Below are positions 1 to 9,713 of a DNA stretch of 64,000 nucleotides, piece after piece. The position numbers and the translations under genes were made by a program. The notes under the pieces are model-generated. The model did no database searches and was not told where the DNA came from. It saw only the letters and a list, made by a program, of their open reading frames with translations. The stretch comes from Leeuwenhoekiella aequorea. GTDB lineage: Bacteria > Bacteroidota > Bacteroidia > Flavobacteriales > Flavobacteriaceae. Position 1 is the stretch's first letter. The number at the start of each line of letters is the position of its first letter. The stretch is taken from positions 124,001-188,000 of the forward strand of contig NZ_QOVM01000003.1 of assembly GCF_004104375.1 (NCBI RefSeq). The letters are read 5' to 3'.

Positions 1-647
1 AGTTTTAAGTGACTTGCCTTTTTAATCAAAAATAAACCAGCAATAATTAAACTTATAATCCCGGAAACTACAATTGCCAACAACGCTCCAAATAGATTGT
101 AATTGATAATTAAAACTGCAGATAGGCAAACTCCAAGCAGATTAGTAATCACATTTATATAAATTACCTGCCTATACTTACCTAAGCCATTTATAATATT
201 CAGTACAAGTGCATTTAAGGATAATAAGGGTAACCCAACACCTACAAGCTTTATAATTGTAGCGTAGTTGTACGTGTTATTAAACACATACTTATCCAGT
301 TCTACTGCATATACAATAAGTAAAATCCCAACAAGTATAGAAGCGATTAAACTCATTTTCAATGCTGTGGAAATACTAATTTTTAACTGGTTTTGATCTT
401 TTTTATGCTCGGCTACATATTTAATGACTCCATTACTGAAACCCAATTGTCCAATACTTTGAACCGAATTGAGAAAGTTGCGAAGATCTCCTAAAACTGC
501 CATACCCGAAGCACCTAAATAAAAAGCGATAAGTTTTGACATGATTAGTCCGCAACCTACACGGATTATAATTCCGAGGCTGTTAAAGGAACTTACTCTA
601 AGCAATGTATTTTGCGTGAGTAACCGACTTAAAAACCTAAACTTCAT
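1..647 (-). CDS. Polysaccharide flippase (Wzx/O-antigen translocase-like), partial
   Basis: The reading frame opens with ATG at 647 and stays open to the left edge of the window, so only the N-terminal 215 or so residues are visible. The translation has long hydrophobic stretches separated by short loops and a start of the type MKFRFLSRLLTQNT. The piece around LGASGMAVLGDLRNF resembles MATE/MOP-superfamily flippases that move lipid-linked sugar repeat units across the inner membrane. Its start overlaps the end of the aminotransferase gene by 11 bases, which indicates translational coupling in a surface-polysaccharide operon. The family call is from membrane pattern and context; the C-terminus is not in view. 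Confidence 0.7.
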   Translation of the reverse strand, partial: MKFRFLSRLLTQNTLLRVSSFNSLGIIIRVGCGLIMSKLIAFYLGASGMAVLGDLRNFLNSVQSIGQLGFSNGVIKYVAEHKKDQNQLKISISTALKMSLIASILVGILLIVYAVELDKYVFNNTYNYATIIKLVGVGLPLLSLNALVLNIINGLGKYRQVIYINVITNLLGVCLSAVLIINYNLFGALLAIVVSGIISLIIAGLFLIKKASHLK

Positions 648-1737
648 ATGCGTTTAATGCAGCTATAATTAAGGTTATATCGCGTTGACTTAATGAGGTA
701 TTTAATGGAATACTTATACACATATCAGCTAGTTGCTCTGCAATCTCAAATTTCAAATTTGAATACGATTTTAGCGCAGGTTGTTTGTAAGCAACTACAG
801 GATAATGAATTGCATAACCGATCTCCAATTTGTTTAAATGAGAAATAAATGAAGTTCTGTTTTTTACTCTTACTACAAATACATAAAAAACGTGGCTTTG
901 AGAATAATCCCAATAGGGCAGTTCGATATGAGGGTTTTTAATTTCATGGAAATACCGTGTAGCTATAGCCATACGTTTTCTATTGCTGTTTTCTAAATCT
1001 CTTAGTTTAAGGTTTAGAAATTGCGCCTGAATCGTATCTAATCTTGAATTAAAGCCTAAATATTCATTCGTATTAAGAGAACTCCTTCCATAGTTTCTCA
1101 ATTTTAATACTAGTTCAGCCAATTGCGGATCTGATGTTACACTAATTCCTGCATCTCCCAGAGCACCTAAATTTTTTGTTGGATAACAACTAAAAGCAGC
1201 TGCAATTCCAAAACTCCCGGAATACTTGCCATTCAATTTTGCTCCGTGGGACTGACTCGCATCTTCTACCAATATTAAATTATGAGCTTTTGCAAAAGCC
1301 AGAATCTGACTTACAGGCTGCATTTGTCCGTATAAATGCGTTACTATAACTGCCTTAACCGTTTTTGATACGGGTGGTATTGTATTTAAATCAATATTGA
1401 AAAACTGTGTTTCAACTTCAACAAATACAGGCTTCAAACCTGCCTGAATAATTGCCAAAACGGTAGCTGTATATGAATTAGCAGCTACTAAAACTTCGTC
1501 ACCAACGTTTAGCTTTTTCTGTATTTTAAGACCTTCAAAAATGAGCCTTAAAGCATCAAGTCCGTTTCCTGTTCCTATAGCAAAAGGAACCTGACAATAC
1601 GAAGCAAAGGCTTTTTCAAATTCTAAAACAGAATCTCCTAATATATAATTTTCGGTTTCTAAAAAAGTCGCAAAACAAGCTTTAAACTCATTGTAGTAAG
1701 GAGCATTTACTTTCTTTAAATCTAGAAACGGAATCAT
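637..1737 (-). CDS. DegT/DnrJ/EryC1/StrS family sugar aminotransferase
   Basis: This is a PLP-dependent aminotransferase of about 366 residues, the usual length. Members transfer an amino group to keto-deoxy sugar nucleotides in O-antigen and capsule synthesis. The PLP-binding lysine is visible as K188 in SCYPTKNLGALGDAG, with the upstream VEDASQSHGA stretch that contacts the cofactor. The closest named relatives by motif are FdtB/QdtB types that make 3-amino-3,6-dideoxyhexoses, but the exact sugar cannot be read from sequence. It overlaps the acyltransferase-like gene upstream by four bases and the flippase downstream by 11, so the three form one operon. Confidence 0.88.
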   Translation of the reverse strand: MIPFLDLKKVNAPYYNEFKACFATFLETENYILGDSVLEFEKAFASYCQVPFAIGTGNGLDALRLIFEGLKIQKKLNVGDEVLVAANSYTATVLAIIQAGLKPVFVEVETQFFNIDLNTIPPVSKTVKAVIVTHLYGQMQPVSQILAFAKAHNLILVEDASQSHGAKLNGKYSGSFGIAAAFSCYPTKNLGALGDAGISVTSDPQLAELVLKLRNYGRSSLNTNEYLGFNSRLDTIQAQFLNLKLRDLENSNRKRMAIATRYFHEIKNPHIELPYWDYSQSHVFYVFVVRVKNRTSFISHLNKLEIGYAIHYPVVAYKQPALKSYSNLKFEIAEQLADMCISIPLNTSLSQRDITLIIAALNAYEV

Positions 1738-2735
1738 ACAACAACACCTTTGAGTAAGTTATGATTTGAAGTAGAAACCATATATGTACGCTGAACACGG
1801 GTGCGGGCACCGAAACCTTCTTTCCAGAATTGAAGACCACCATTGAGTTTTCTACCCATCTCTTCATTTGAAGTACCAAAATCAAAATAGTGTTTATCTT
1901 TAAAAACAGAATGTATAAGATGATCAAAGAGAAAGTCTAAACTTCCTAGCTTTTGACGGTCTTCGTTTGCCGAGATATATTGCATATGAGCAACTGTAGC
2001 CGTTTCAAAAATTGTGGCTCCCGCAATACATTCGTTTGTAGCGTTTATAACATTAAACTGTCTGATAGAATAAGGAAATTTATTGGCAAGTGTACTAATT
2101 TCATCTAGTGTATGCACCGGTGAAGTATCGTGACGCAACTGAAGATTTGGAATTAAAATAGTGTTCCAAAATGCAGAAAAATCTCGAGTTTCAATTATAC
2201 TTAAATTAGAATTACTTGCTTTTCTAATACCGTCCTTACGTGAATTGTGAAACGGTATTGGGTTGCGTAAATCAATAACTGTAGCGGTTTCTACCTTCAC
2301 TAATTGCGCTTCAGTTAAGAAAAGTACATAATCAAGTTCATCTGCGGGGAGCTCTTGGTAAAATTGCGGCATAATCTTCAAATAAAGTCTATGTATTCCG
2401 CCTTGAGCTAAAAATTTAAGTACTTGCTCAAATATATTCATTACCGTTTCCAAACGAATTTCTGCATCAAGCACAAGACCTCCATAAGAAAGACCCTGAT
2501 GAGAATATAAGGTATCCTCTAACTGGTTGGCCGGTAATACCGCAAGTAGTTTATCCTCCTCATAAACCATTAAGCTATAGTCGCTAAAACGATCTTTATG
2601 GTACTCCATAAAATCACGCTGAAATAGAAAAGAGGTGTTTTTAGAACCTTTGTAAGTACCATTAAGCGATGCTACAAAACGATCCCATCGCGATTTGTAA
2701 GCAGCAGTATATTTTATGATCGTATAGATTGGCAA
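1734..2735 (-). CDS. GNAT/FemAB-like acyltransferase of the polysaccharide cluster
   Basis: A soluble 333-residue protein. Its C-terminal half (GATIFETATVAHMQYISANEDRQ followed by LDFLFDHLIHSVF and YFDFGTSNEEMGR) matches the FemAB/GNAT fold used for acyl transfer to amino groups. The start codon follows a non-coding stretch and the stop overlaps the aminotransferase start (ATGA type). By context it probably acylates the amino sugar made by the next gene, as FdtC-type enzymes do, though FdtC itself belongs to another fold. Substrate and acyl donor are inferred only. Confidence 0.7.
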   Translation of the reverse strand: MPIYTIIKYTAAYKSRWDRFVASLNGTYKGSKNTSFLFQRDFMEYHKDRFSDYSLMVYEEDKLLAVLPANQLEDTLYSHQGLSYGGLVLDAEIRLETVMNIFEQVLKFLAQGGIHRLYLKIMPQFYQELPADELDYVLFLTEAQLVKVETATVIDLRNPIPFHNSRKDGIRKASNSNLSIIETRDFSAFWNTILIPNLQLRHDTSPVHTLDEISTLANKFPYSIRQFNVINATNECIAGATIFETATVAHMQYISANEDRQKLGSLDFLFDHLIHSVFKDKHYFDFGTSNEEMGRKLNGGLQFWKEGFGARTRVQRTYMVSTSNHNLLKGVVV

Positions 2736-2820
2736 GCCTAAAGTTTTAAGACAGGCTAAAGTACAAAATTTGAAAGGAGCTACAGCACCCTAAGTGCGTT
2801 CACTAGACATTTATAAATTA

Positions 2821-2847
2821 AAAAAGCATCTCACAGAGATGCTTTTT
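2821..2847 (-). terminator. Intrinsic terminator
   Basis: Perfect 12-base stem (arms 2821-2832 and 2836-2847) with loop ACA, flanked by A and T runs on both sides. It lies just past the stop of the small lipoprotein gene and can work in both directions. Confidence 0.8.
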
Positions 2848-2868
2848 TAATTTATTTTTAGAGCTTGT

Positions 2869-3213
2869 TTATTCAACAGTTATTGAATATTTTTCTACTG
2901 AGGTGGTAAAATAGTTACCATCTCCTATCGAGCCTTTATTTGTGATTTCTAAATAATCTTCACCTTTAAAATTAGTACCGGGAATATATTTTATAGTAAA
3001 AGCATCTACAAGAACCTCACCGTTTTTTGGAGCCACTGAAACCTCTCGACCACCCTCAACAGGAGCAGTATCGCGCGAAGCTATTAGCAAAGTATCATTT
3101 ACCTGTACCTGAAGTTCTGCACTAGTAGTAGGAAAATCATCATTGGACTCTGAGCAACTATTAAGAGAACCTAAAGCTAATGTGGATAATGCTATTTTGT
3201 ATAGAATATTCAT
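2869..3213 (-). CDS. Small lipoprotein with Ig/cadherin-like beta domain
   Basis: A 114-residue protein with a signal peptide ending in the lipobox LNSC, so it should be lipid-anchored at Cys20 and may be exported to the outer membrane. The mature part (IKYIPGTNFKGEDYLEI and similar strands) resembles the short cadherin-like beta repeats seen in Bacteroidota surface proteins, where FxYxPxxxFxGxD is typical. It stands alone between two terminators. No specific role is recognised. Confidence 0.7.
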   Translation of the reverse strand: MNILYKIALSTLALGSLNSCSESNDDFPTTSAELQVQVNDTLLIASRDTAPVEGGREVSVAPKNGEVLVDAFTIKYIPGTNFKGEDYLEITNKGSIGDGNYFTTSVEKYSITVE

Positions 3214-3290
3214 AAAGTGATTATTAGATTATATAAACAAGATACAAAATCATTTACATGGTTGCGTCTAGGTAAAAACTAAATTAAAAA

Positions 3291-3318
3291 AAAAGCACTT
3301 CCGTAAGGAAGTGCTTTT
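3291..3318 (-). terminator. Intrinsic terminator after typA
   Basis: Twelve-base arms 3291-3302 and 3307-3318 around loop GTAA, with A and T runs flanking. It lies 22 bases beyond the typA stop. Confidence 0.85.
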
Positions 3319-3340
3319 AAATATAAATTAAAACGTAAGA

Positions 3341-5134
3341 TTAAATCTTGTTACGTTTACGATCATTTTCATTTAACCATACTTTACGTAAACGCAAGTG
3401 GTTAGGAGTTACCTCAACATACTCATCTTTCTGAATGTATTCTAATGCTTCTTCAAGAGAGAATTTAATTGCAGGAACAATCTTAGCTTTATCATCTGCA
3501 CCAGATGAACGTACGTTAGACTGCTTCTTCGCTTTAGTAATGTTAATGTTCATATCATCTTGACGTGAATTCTCACCAATTACCTGACCTTCATAAATAT
3601 CTTCACCTGGAGATACGAAGAACTTACCACGATCCTGTAACTTGTCGATAGAATAAGGAATTGCATTTCCGTTTTCCATAGAAACTAAAGAACCACTAAT
3701 ACGTCCTGGAATAGTACCTTTAAAAGGCTGATATTCTTTAAAACGGTGTGCCATAATCGCTTCACCAGCAGTAGCTGTAAGCAATTGATTACGTAAACCA
3801 ATGATACCACGTGATGGAATCATAAACTGGCAAATCATACGCTCACCTTTAGCTTCCATACTTAGCATCTCACCTTTACGCATAGAAACCATCTCCACAG
3901 CTTTACCGGAAACTGAGTCTGGTAAATCTATTGTTAGCTCTTCTATAGGCTCACATTTAACACCATCAATCTCTTTAATAATAACTTGAGGCTGACCTAT
4001 CTGTAATTCATAACCTTCGCGACGCATTGTTTCAATTAAAACTGAAAGGTGTAATACCCCACGACCAAAAACCATAAACTTATCTGCACTACCGGTTTCT
4101 TCAACACGTAATGCAAGGTTTTTCTCAAGTTCTTTCCATAAACGGTCTTTAATATGACGTGAAGTCACAAATTTTCCGTCTTTACCAAAGAAAGGAGAAT
4201 CGTTAATTGTGAAAAGCATACTCATTGTAGGCTCATCAATAGCAATTGTTTTAAGAGCTTCTGGGTTTTCAAAATCTGCGATAGTATCCCCTATTTCAAA
4301 ACCTTCAATACCTACAAGTGCACAAATATCACCTGGAAGAACTTCAGGAACTTTTAAACGTCCAAGACCTTCAAAAGTGTGTAGCTCTTTAATTTTCACT
4401 TTTTTCACAGAGCCATCACGCTTTACTAAAGAAACCTGCATACCTTCTTTAAGGTGACCTCTTTGTAAACGACCAATAGCTATACGACCTGTAAAAGAAG
4501 AAAAGTCTAAAGATGTAATAAGCATTTGAACAGTACCTTCTTCGATTTTTGGCGCAGGAATGTGTTCCATAACCATATCAAGAAGTGGTTCTATGTTTTC
4601 AGTTTGATTTTCCCAATGATCACTCATCCAGTTGTTCTTAGCAGAACCATAAACGGTTGGGAAATCTAGTTGCCATTCTTCAGCACCTAATTCAAACATT
4701 AAGTCAAAAACTTTCTCGTGTACTTCTTCTGGAGTACAGTTTTCTTTATCCACTTTGTTGATTACAACACAAGGCTTAAGACCTAAGTCAATAGCTTTCT
4801 GCAGTACAAAACGGGTTTGTGGCATAGGACCTTCAAAAGCATCTACTAATAAAAGTACACCATCAGCCATGTTTAATACACGCTCTACCTCTCCACCAAA
4901 ATCGGCGTGACCAGGAGTATCTATAATGTTGATTTTTGTACCCTTATACATTACTGAAACGTTCTTCGACGTAATAGTAATACCGCGTTCGCGCTCTAAG
5001 TCATTGTTATCCAGAATAAGATCTCCTGTGTTTTCGTTTTCACGAAACAATTGACAATGGTACATGATTTTGTCAACCAACGTAGTTTTACCGTGGTCAA
5101 CGTGAGCGATAATCGCAATGTTTTTAATTTCCAT
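3341..5134 (-). CDS. typA: GTPase TypA/BipA
   Basis: A ribosome-associated translational GTPase of 597 residues, the normal length. The P-loop [10 protein letters not shown] is at residues 11-20, followed by the switch region RERGITI, the G3 motif [12 protein letters not shown] and the G4 motif NKVD. The C-terminal part carries the EF-G-like domains and the BipA-specific end ([20 protein letters not shown]). The family helps 50S assembly and growth under stress and cold. It is a single-gene unit with its own -7 element and terminator. Confidence 0.97.
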   Translation of the reverse strand: MEIKNIAIIAHVDHGKTTLVDKIMYHCQLFRENENTGDLILDNNDLERERGITITSKNVSVMYKGTKINIIDTPGHADFGGEVERVLNMADGVLLLVDAFEGPMPQTRFVLQKAIDLGLKPCVVINKVDKENCTPEEVHEKVFDLMFELGAEEWQLDFPTVYGSAKNNWMSDHWENQTENIEPLLDMVMEHIPAPKIEEGTVQMLITSLDFSSFTGRIAIGRLQRGHLKEGMQVSLVKRDGSVKKVKIKELHTFEGLGRLKVPEVLPGDICALVGIEGFEIGDTIADFENPEALKTIAIDEPTMSMLFTINDSPFFGKDGKFVTSRHIKDRLWKELEKNLALRVEETGSADKFMVFGRGVLHLSVLIETMRREGYELQIGQPQVIIKEIDGVKCEPIEELTIDLPDSVSGKAVEMVSMRKGEMLSMEAKGERMICQFMIPSRGIIGLRNQLLTATAGEAIMAHRFKEYQPFKGTIPGRISGSLVSMENGNAIPYSIDKLQDRGKFFVSPGEDIYEGQVIGENSRQDDMNINITKAKKQSNVRSSGADDKAKIVPAIKFSLEEALEYIQKDEYVEVTPNHLRLRKVWLNENDRKRNKI

Positions 5135-5157
5135 AAGATGGCCTTATTTTAAGGGCG

Positions 5158-5165
5158 CAAAGATA
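5158..5165 (-). promoter_or_regulatory. typA promoter -7 element
   Basis: On the minus strand this reads TATCTTTG, a perfect match to the Bacteroidota TAnnTTTG element. It is 23 bases upstream of the typA start codon. No convincing TTTG -33 box was found at the right spacing. Confidence 0.55.
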
Positions 5166-5512
5166 ACGTTAATTAATGGATTTTTAAGCACTTATTTTCA
5201 ATTATAATCCGGGCGACTTGCTGCTGATCAAAATTCTTCTAAGAAATTGAAAATCAGTCATAAGCAGCAACCGGGCTATTCGCTATATCTTTTTGGGTAT
5301 CAGTGGCACATTATACGCAAAAGGCGTAAAATGTTCTGAGTAACAAAAAAGGATGTCGCTGCTATCCCTGCCGCAAGGCTTCTATTTGTTATTAATACAT
5401 ATACTAATTGCTAATCACTCTCTTCATTAATGAATACTGTACGAACTTTGTAATTTGTATGTTTCATTTCAAATTTTCAAAGCTTTATCTTTACCTCTTT
5501 AAAACCCAAGCG
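5166..5512. other. Intergenic region typA/kdsA without recognised gene
   Basis: About 350 bases between divergent genes. A reading frame runs upstream of the kdsA start but has no family match and is better treated as leader. No RNA gene or repeat was recognised; the kdsA promoter should lie in its right part. Confidence 0.5.
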
Positions 5513-6328
5513 ATGAAACTCTCAAATATTCCAAAAATAAAACATACCGATTCTAATAACTTCTTTCTACTTGCAGGGCCTTGCGCCATAGAAGGCGAGG
5601 AAATGGCATTACGTATTGCAGAAAAGATTGTAGGAATTACCGATAAATTGAATATTCCTTATGTATTTAAAGGAAGTTTTAAAAAGGCAAACCGCAGCCG
5701 TCTGGATAGCTTTACGGGAATTGGTGACGAGAAAGCTCTAAAAATTCTGCGCAAAGTTTCTGAAACTTTTGATGTGCCTACGGTAACAGATATTCACATT
5801 AATGAGGATGCAGCAATGGCTGCAGCCTATGTTGATGTTTTACAAATACCTGCATTTCTGGTACGTCAAACCGATCTTGTCGTAGCTGCTGCTGAAACGG
5901 GTAAAGTAGTAAACCTAAAAAAAGGTCAATTTATGAGTCCCGAATCTATGCAACACGCCGTGACCAAAGTAACCGAAACGGGCAATGAAAACGTATGGAT
6001 TACAGATCGCGGTACCATGTTTGGCTATCAAGATATGATTGTAGATTTTAGAGGCATCCCTACGATGCGTCAATATGCTCCTACTGTACTTGATGTAACC
6101 CATAGTTTGCAACAACCCAACCAGACCAGTGGCGTAACCGGTGGTCGTCCTGCACTTATAGGCACTATGGCAAAAGCCGGTATTGCAGCAGGGGTAGATG
6201 GTTTATTTATAGAGACACATTTTGATCCTAAAAACGCTAAGAGTGACGGGGCAAATATGCTTGACTTAAGTTTACTCGAGGATTTATTGACCAAGCTCGT
6301 AGCTATTCGTAAAGTGGTTGCCGAGTAA
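5513..6328 (+). CDS. kdsA: 3-deoxy-8-phosphooctulonate synthase (KDO8P synthase)
   Basis: Condenses arabinose 5-phosphate with phosphoenolpyruvate to make KDO 8-phosphate for the lipid A inner core. The 271-residue product matches family length when started at the ATG at 5513; the frame extends 35 codons upstream, but that stretch is phenylalanine- and lysine-rich and unlike KdsA. Family motifs seen are LLAGPCAIEGE, KGSFKKANRSR, LQIPAFLVRQTDL, TDRGTMFGY and GLFIETHFDP. It is monocistronic, with a terminator 20 bases downstream. Confidence 0.95.
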   Translation: MKLSNIPKIKHTDSNNFFLLAGPCAIEGEEMALRIAEKIVGITDKLNIPYVFKGSFKKANRSRLDSFTGIGDEKALKILRKVSETFDVPTVTDIHINEDAAMAAAYVDVLQIPAFLVRQTDLVVAAAETGKVVNLKKGQFMSPESMQHAVTKVTETGNENVWITDRGTMFGYQDMIVDFRGIPTMRQYAPTVLDVTHSLQQPNQTSGVTGGRPALIGTMAKAGIAAGVDGLFIETHFDPKNAKSDGANMLDLSLLEDLLTKLVAIRKVVAE

Positions 6329-6347
6329 AACAGAATGTATAGAAATG

Positions 6348-6384
6348 AAAAATCCGTGTGGAAATTAATTCTACACGGATTTTT
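6348..6384 (+). terminator. Intrinsic terminator after kdsA
   Basis: Arms 6348-6359 and 6373-6384 (AAAAATCCGTGT and its complement), followed by T-rich sequence. Confidence 0.85.
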
Positions 6385-6457
6385 TGTATTTGTATTCAAT
6401 CTTTTAATCTTCTCGCTAGGCTCGAAGTCATCAGTATTCAATAAATGATTCTAAGAA

Positions 6458-6802
6458 CTACAACTTATTTTTCAGTTGCTTTAAAAACCCAATAACTATT
6501 TCAGTATCTATATCTTCAACATTGTAATACCGCAGTGAACATAAATTTTTACGATTTTCTCCGGCTGTTAATTGATTATTGGGATCATCTAGTAAAATAC
6601 CTTTAGGAAAACTAAGCTCTACAAAGGTTTTTCTAAAATTCAAAAAGCAAAACATTTTTCCATTTAAATAATAAAAAGGCAAATGCCATTTGTAAAGTAA
6701 CACAGCTTCCGGGACAGTGTGTTCTATAAGCACCTGCAAATCGAGCAAAAGACTTTTATAGGGTTCGGGTTTTAGTAGAATATAGTTTTCCGCAGGGTTC
6801 AT
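6458..6802 (-). CDS. DUF1801 family protein
   Basis: A small soluble protein of 114 residues. The pattern of an N-terminal helix, then PEAVLLYKWHLPFYYLNGKMFCFLNF, is typical of the DUF1801/YdhG-like domain, a family distantly related to the frataxin fold. No catalytic motif is visible and no neighbour suggests a job. It is convergent with kdsA and divergent from the porin-like gene. Confidence 0.7.
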   Translation of the reverse strand: MNPAENYILLKPEPYKSLLLDLQVLIEHTVPEAVLLYKWHLPFYYLNGKMFCFLNFRKTFVELSFPKGILLDDPNNQLTAGENRKNLCSLRYYNVEDIDTEIVIGFLKQLKNKL

Positions 6803-6940
6803 AGAAATAATAGTTGTAAATTAAAAGAGATTTATAATGTTAAAGTTAGTAACCCTAAATAAATATTAATTGTTATGCTTTACGAAAGTTTCTAACATAA
6901 TCGTCCTATTTTGCCCGATTAAGCTACCTAACATTCAAAA

Positions 6941-8086
6941 ATGTATCAAATTTTAAAGCCCTCTACACTCTTTAAAATTTTCTTTACCCTACTCATCCCA
7001 TTTGGATGTTTTGGGCAGGAAAATGAGAAACCACAACTTCAATTAGGTGGAGCATTCCGTGTGAATTATGTTTATTCTTCTTGGAAAGAAGAACAAAAAA
7101 CAAAAGGTGGAGAATTTGGTTATGATATGTTTAGAATCAATGCTAAAGCTTCCTATAAAAATATTTTCTTAAATGCCGAATACCGATTTTATTCTGAAGC
7201 TTTTGGTGGTAGTTTCTTAAAACAAGGATGGGTGGGATATAAATTTAACGAGCATAATGAACTCCATGCTGGCCTGGTCTATGTGCCATTTGGAATTAAA
7301 CAATACAATTCACATAATTGGTTTTTCAATATTACCTATTACGTTGGTCTCGAAGATGATCACGATATGGGATTGAAGTATATACATACAGATGATAATT
7401 GGGAATATGCTTTTGCTTTTCAAAAAAATGCTGAAGAGTTAAATTTTGGGGGTGATGTAGAAAATAGCTCCAGCAGGTATTCTTATGATGTTGTGGGGCG
7501 CAACAAAGAAACCAATCAATTTAACGCAAAGCTGGTGCGTAAGTTTGGTCAACAGGCTAAACATAGATTGGGATTTTCTGGACAATATGGTAGTCTGTAC
7601 AATATTGACACAGATAAAAACGGAAGCCATTATGCATTAGCGCTACACTACGAAGTAGATTGGAAAAAATGGAATTTCAAAACCGAAGTAATTACCGTTT
7701 CTCACGCTCCTGAAAATGCTTTAGGAGAACCCAATAACAGAATTAAAATGGGAGCTTATGGCACTCCATATGAGATTGCGAGCGATTTTAACATGTATAC
7801 CGCAGCTGTTTCAAAAACAATTAATGTTAACTGGGGACCTATTTCGCAAATCGAACTTTACAATGATTTTGGTTATATGCAGAAAAAGGAAAAAGAATTT
7901 ACAGACTCTTTTCAAAATGTCACCGGACTTCTGGTTACTGCAGGGCAGGTCTATACCTATATAGATTATGCCGCAGGATACAACCATTCTTGGCTAGGCG
8001 GAAACTTTGTAGATGATTTTGCAGTAGGTAATCCCGATGCAAAATGGGAAGCTCGGTTTAATATAAATGTTGGTTACTACTTTTAA
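6941..8086 (+). CDS. Outer-membrane porin-like beta-barrel protein
   Basis: A 381-residue protein with a signal peptide (cleavage near residue 25, after FGCFG). It has repeating aromatic-ended beta strands, such as AFRVNYVYSS, FRINAKASYKNIFLNAEYRF and a final FNINVGYYF ending in phenylalanine, the outer-membrane insertion signal. It resembles Bacteroidota porins of the phosphate-selective porin type. The next gene, 14 bases on, encodes a BCCT transporter, so it may give osmolytes a route through the outer membrane. That pairing is inference. Confidence 0.75.
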   Translation: MYQILKPSTLFKIFFTLLIPFGCFGQENEKPQLQLGGAFRVNYVYSSWKEEQKTKGGEFGYDMFRINAKASYKNIFLNAEYRFYSEAFGGSFLKQGWVGYKFNEHNELHAGLVYVPFGIKQYNSHNWFFNITYYVGLEDDHDMGLKYIHTDDNWEYAFAFQKNAEELNFGGDVENSSSRYSYDVVGRNKETNQFNAKLVRKFGQQAKHRLGFSGQYGSLYNIDTDKNGSHYALALHYEVDWKKWNFKTEVITVSHAPENALGEPNNRIKMGAYGTPYEIASDFNMYTAAVSKTINVNWGPISQIELYNDFGYMQKKEKEFTDSFQNVTGLLVTAGQVYTYIDYAAGYNHSWLGGNFVDDFAVGNPDAKWEARFNINVGYYF

Positions 8087-8100
8087 TGAAATAAAAAATT

Positions 8101-9711
8101 ATGGCAAAAAAAATTACACGCAGTGACGAAAGGAAATCCATCTTTGGCTTACAGGTCAACGGACCGGTGTTTTTTACCTCAGCAATAATCATTGTTATAA
8201 GTATAACGCTTACCATATTATTTGAGAAAAAAGCGCAAAAAATCTTTAGTGACATTCAGCATGCCGTTGCAGAAAAAGCAGATTGGTTTTTTATACTATG
8301 CATTAATCTGTTTTTGATTTTTCTGATTTATCTCGCTCTAAGTAAATATGGGAAACTAAGAATAGGTGGTCAAAAAGCAACACCCGAATTTAAAACAATG
8401 TCATGGTTTGCTATGTTGTTTAGCGCAGGTATGGGTATAGGATTACTGTTTTTTGGCGTTGCAGAACCTGTAACTCATTTAACAACCCCGCCTACCGCAG
8501 CTCCTAATACGGTAGCCGCAGCGCAGGAAGCGATGAATTTCACCTTTTTACACTGGGGGTTTCACGCATGGGGTGTTTATGCGCTGGTAGGATTAGCCTT
8601 ATCCTATTTTACCTATTCCCGCGGCTTACCCCTTACCATTAGGTCTGTTTTTTATCCTTTTTTAGGAGATAAAATACACGGAAGGATTGGAGATGCAATT
8701 GATATTTTTGCAGTTCTTGCAACACTTTTTGGACTGGCAACCTCGCTAGGCTTTGGTGTACAGCAAATTGCCAGTGGTTTAAATCATGTTTTTGGTGTTC
8801 CCGATGGTACGCTTACTCAGGTGTTATTAATCGCCGGTATAACATTAATAGCAACCACCTCTGTAGTTCTGGGAGTTGATAAAGGGGTGCGTATTTTGAG
8901 TGAATGGAATATGCGTATTGCTGTGGTTCTATTATTATTAGCTTTAATTCTAGGTCCTACAATATTTATATTCCGATCTTTTGTGGAGAACACGGGAAGT
9001 TATTTATTCAACTTTTTAAAAATAGCAACCTGGAGTGAGACCTTTGAAGGATCTTCCTGGCAAAATAACTGGACCGTTTTTTACTGGGGCTGGTGGATAG
9101 GCTGGTCACCTTTTGTGGGTATGTTTATTGCACGAATTTCAAAAGGTAGAACTATTAGAGAGTTTATTCTAGGCGTATTATTAGTTCCTTCTCTGGTAAC
9201 ATTTTTCTGGATGTCAACCTTTGGAAGTGTGGCTATTCAACAGGCATTAGGAGGCGATTCTTCTATTGTTACTGCAGTACAAGATGATGTAGCGACGGCA
9301 CTTTTTGTATTTTTTGAAGATTATCCGCTCTCGATGGTTATTAATATTGTTGCTGTTATACTTATCGCAGGATTCTTTATTACCTCATCAGATTCAGGAT
9401 CTTTAGTGGTAGATAGTTTGACAACAGGCGGTAAAATTGAAGCACCCGTAGGACAGCGTATTTTTTGGGCTATTACTGAAGGTACTGTAGCCGCTGTATT
9501 GCTTATAGGTGGCGGTCTAGAAGCATTACAAACCGCAACTATAGTCACCGGTTTGCCCTTTGCAATTATTCTACTCATAATGTGTTACTCCCTATTTATT
9601 GGCTTGCGGGAAGATTATCAAAAATTAGAGAAGAAAAAGTCCGAAAAACAAAGAGACGACTACGAAGATGTAGTTAAAGAGATTGTAGCACGTAGAAATA
9701 AAAATGAATAA
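8101..9711 (+). CDS. BCCT family betaine/choline/carnitine transporter
   Basis: An inner-membrane secondary transporter of 536 residues and 12 predicted membrane segments. Family motifs are GMGIGLLFFGVAEP in the third segment region and the tryptophan-rich segment WTVFYWGWWIGWSPFVGMFIAR, which holds the aromatic substrate box. The C-terminal tail is charged (KKKSEKQRDD), like the osmosensing tails of BetP-type members. Substrate is probably glycine betaine or a related quaternary amine. It sits in an operon with the porin-like gene upstream and a universal stress protein three bases downstream. Confidence 0.93.
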   Translation: MAKKITRSDERKSIFGLQVNGPVFFTSAIIIVISITLTILFEKKAQKIFSDIQHAVAEKADWFFILCINLFLIFLIYLALSKYGKLRIGGQKATPEFKTMSWFAMLFSAGMGIGLLFFGVAEPVTHLTTPPTAAPNTVAAAQEAMNFTFLHWGFHAWGVYALVGLALSYFTYSRGLPLTIRSVFYPFLGDKIHGRIGDAIDIFAVLATLFGLATSLGFGVQQIASGLNHVFGVPDGTLTQVLLIAGITLIATTSVVLGVDKGVRILSEWNMRIAVVLLLLALILGPTIFIFRSFVENTGSYLFNFLKIATWSETFEGSSWQNNWTVFYWGWWIGWSPFVGMFIARISKGRTIREFILGVLLVPSLVTFFWMSTFGSVAIQQALGGDSSIVTAVQDDVATALFVFFEDYPLSMVINIVAVILIAGFFITSSDSGSLVVDSLTTGGKIEAPVGQRIFWAITEGTVAAVLLIGGGLEALQTATIVTGLPFAIILLIMCYSLFIGLREDYQKLEKKKSEKQRDDYEDVVKEIVARRNKNE

Positions 9712-9713
9712 AG

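Noticed and set aside
5280-5400. Possible degraded gene or small RNA between typA and kdsA
   Set aside because: Short translated pieces look vaguely protein-like but no frame is sustained and no RNA fold was recognised.
5408-5512. N-terminal extension of KdsA to an upstream ATG
   Set aside because: The extra 35 residues are unlike any KdsA and would make the protein too long; the ATG at 5513 gives the usual N-terminus.
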